A DNA stretch of 64,000 nt from Bacteroidota bacterium (GTDB lineage: Bacteria; Bacteroidota; Bacteroidia; 2-12-FULL-35-15): assembly GCA_947504725.1 (NCBI GenBank), contig CANNHN010000003.1:24945-88944 (forward strand). Direction: 5' to 3'. The notes under the pieces are model-generated. The model made no database searches and was not told the DNA's origin. It saw only the letters and a list, made by a program, of their open reading frames with translations. Below are positions 62,989 through 64,000 of the stretch, piece by piece. Made by a program: the position numbers and the translations under genes. Each line of letters opens with the position of its first letter. The stretch's first letter is position 1.

Positions 62989-63441
62989 TTAAGAAGTTGG
63001 ATTGTTGATTAATGTTTGTCGTTTGGATCTTGTTGGTGGTTCAGTAATTTTCAACTCAATCTCTCTTTCTTCAATTGTTATTTCAAGACATCTGATAACG
63101 TTTTGCATATCCTTCAATACATCATTATCCAAGAAGCGAATTACTTTAAATCCATTGTTTTCGAGAGTTTGTTGGCGTTTTACATCTTTATGGTAGGCTT
63201 CTTCATTATAATGTGATATTCCATCTACTTCAATGATTAGAAGAAGTGGTTTGCATATGAAATCTGCAATATAATTTAAAACGGGACGTTGTCTATTGAA
63301 AGTATAGCCCTTCATTGTCCTAGCTTTAAGAGCATATTTCCAAAGACAGGCTTCTGCTTTGGTCATCGTTTTTCTGAGATTTGATGCTCTTGGCCTTAGA
63401 ACTTTATTGTATGAATATTGATTTGATTTACTTGCTGGCAT
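62989..63441 (-). CDS. DUF559 (endonuclease-like) protein
   Basis: A 150-residue protein matching DUF559: RASNLRKTMTKAEACLWKYALKARTMKGYTFNRQRPVLNYIADFICKPLLLIIEVDGISH. The segment YIADFICKPLLLIIEVDG holds the D ... E-x-D arrangement of the restriction-endonuclease (PD-(D/E)xK-like, Vsr-related) fold, with HRQRP-like NRQRPV before it. The rest is helical (QTLENNGFKVIRFLDNDVLKDMQNVIRCLEITI) and ends in a basic tail. The biological role of DUF559 is not established. Its near-exact framing by inverted repeats suggests a mobile or repeat-associated unit. Confidence 0.88.
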   Translation of the reverse strand: MPASKSNQYSYNKVLRPRASNLRKTMTKAEACLWKYALKARTMKGYTFNRQRPVLNYIADFICKPLLLIIEVDGISHYNEEAYHKDVKRQQTLENNGFKVIRFLDNDVLKDMQNVIRCLEITIEEREIELKITEPPTRSKRQTLINNPTS

Positions 63442-63453
63442 TTTCTCCGTATC

Positions 63454-63482
63454 CTCCCCCTGCCCCCTCGGAGAGGGGGATA
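63454..63482 (-). repeat. Right inverted repeat of the DUF559 cassette
   Basis: 29 bp, exact reverse complement of 62924-62952, lying 12 bp upstream of the DUF559 start codon. Confidence 0.85.
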
Positions 63483-63525
63483 TGCTCCGTAATTTTATTT
63501 TTAGTTTAAAATGATTTATTTTTTG

Positions 63526-64000
63526 CTACCAGATTTTTACCCTGATTTTCTCATCTCTGTACATCTTGTCTCCTTGCTTGATATTAAAGGCTTTGTAGAA
63601 TTCATCAACATCTGAAAGTGGACCATTGATACGGAATTCAGCTGGTGCATGAACATCGCTCATTATTTGCTTTGCCAAAGAAGCATCTGTTCGGTTTACC
63701 ATCCATGCGTATGCGTAGGCTAAAAAATAACGCTGGTCAGCTGTGTAGCCATTGAATAATTCTTTAGATTGTCCTTGTTGTGTTTTTTTGAACGCTTCAT
63801 AGCCCATAATAACGCCTCCTAAATCAGCTATATTTTCTCCTTGCGTATTTTCTCCTCTTACGTGCATGCTATCTAATACAACATAACCATTAAACTGATC
63901 TACAATCAATTTAGTTCTAGCAACAAATTGGGAGCGGTCAATGATTGTCCACCAATCAGATAAATTTCCGTTTTCATCATATAAGCTTCCTTGGTCATCA
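63526..64000 (-). CDS. M13 family metallopeptidase (C-terminal part, runs off right edge)
   Basis: The last ~158 codons of a neprilysin-type (M13) zinc metallopeptidase. Visible are DDQGSLYDENGNLSDWWT, the GENIADLGGV block whose glutamate is the third zinc ligand in this family, RYFLAYAYAWMVNRTD, MSDVHAPAEFRINGPLSDVDEFYKAFNIKQGDKM and the C-terminal RVKIW. The HExxH helix would lie just beyond the right edge. In Bacteroidota such enzymes are usually exported and may be lipoproteins, but the N-terminus is not in the window. Confidence 0.92.
   Translation of the reverse strand, partial: DDQGSLYDENGNLSDWWTIIDRSQFVARTKLIVDQFNGYVVLDSMHVRGENTQGENIADLGGVIMGYEAFKKTQQGQSKELFNGYTADQRYFLAYAYAWMVNRTDASLAKQIMSDVHAPAEFRINGPLSDVDEFYKAFNIKQGDKMYRDEKIRVKIW

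Larger units (their letters stand above)
62924..63482. mobile_element. Candidate DUF559 cassette bounded by perfect 29-bp inverted repeats
   Basis: A 559-bp unit: 62924-62952 and 63454-63482 are exact reverse complements (29 bp, TATCCCCCTCTCC...GGGGGAG in the left copy), and similarity extends outward through CGGAG. The only gene inside is the DUF559 protein. No target-site duplication is evident. The ends belong to dispersed repeat family B. Confidence 0.6.

Overview
The window looks like a low-GC chromosome segment of a member of the Bacteroidota. It carries a full set of gliding / type IX secretion (T9SS) core genes (porP, gldK, gldL, gldM, gldN plus a second gldN). Several upstream regions have the TAnnTTTG promoter element typical of this phylum. 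Most genes lack a strong Shine-Dalgarno, and one secreted protein ends in a T9SS sorting tail. I cannot place it below phylum with confidence. Nearly everything is core metabolism, cell division and envelope biogenesis; there is no prophage, integron or CRISPR array. The only candidate mobile unit is a tiny DUF559 cassette near the right end.

Layout: (1) 1-5064, all on the minus strand: a DsbD-like thiol:disulfide interchange protein cut by the window edge, two small conserved hypotheticals, tilS and pabB. (2) 5.2-22.1 kb, plus strand: an almost complete division and cell-wall (dcw) cluster in the order mraZ-rsmH-ftsL-ftsI-murE-mraY-murD-[extra MurD C-domain gene]-ftsW-murG-murC-ftsQ-ftsA-ftsZ. 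A three-repeat MraZ operator precedes it and a clear terminator ends it. (3) 22.3-31 kb: yqeY, then minus-strand envelope and housekeeping genes: a small membrane protein coupled to an outer-membrane protein, groL-groS, secG, a TPR protein, lptE, a sigma-54 activator and miaB. (4) 31-42 kb, plus strand: topA, a degenerate arginase-fold protein, then the T9SS block porP-gldK-gldL-gldM-gldN and a second gldN. (5) 42-48 kb: mixed single genes (DUF2461, AI-2E transporter family, YdjM-type hydrolase, DUF983, ABC-F ATPase, ChaN). (6) 48.4-55.7 kb: the complete histidine operon hisGDCBHAF(IE), preceded by a leader peptide with four consecutive His codons and a full attenuator. (7) 55.8-64 kb: a SiaB/SiaC pair, a DUF4886-PKD-T9SS-tail secreted protein, initiator tRNA, era, der, an OMP, metK, the DUF559 cassette and the C-terminal part of an M13 metallopeptidase.

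The dcw genes together make lipid II (MurE, MurD, MurC, MraY, MurG), flip or polymerise it at the septum (FtsW, FtsI) and build the Z-ring (FtsA, FtsZ, FtsQ, FtsL). The T9SS block encodes the rotary motor (GldL/GldM) and the periplasmic ring (GldK/GldN). The sorting-tail protein at 56.9 kb is a probable client of that system. The his operon is complete for the pathway from PRPP to histidinol dehydrogenation.

Most notable: a self-consistent histidine attenuator; a stand-alone MurD C-terminal domain gene inside the dcw cluster; a FtsZ with a roughly 300-residue repetitive linker; an intrinsic terminator between gldL and gldM; a DUF559 gene bounded by perfect 29-bp inverted repeats; and two families of short dispersed palindromes, one of which abuts the rsmH start codon. 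All calls come from reading the sequence; no database search was run.
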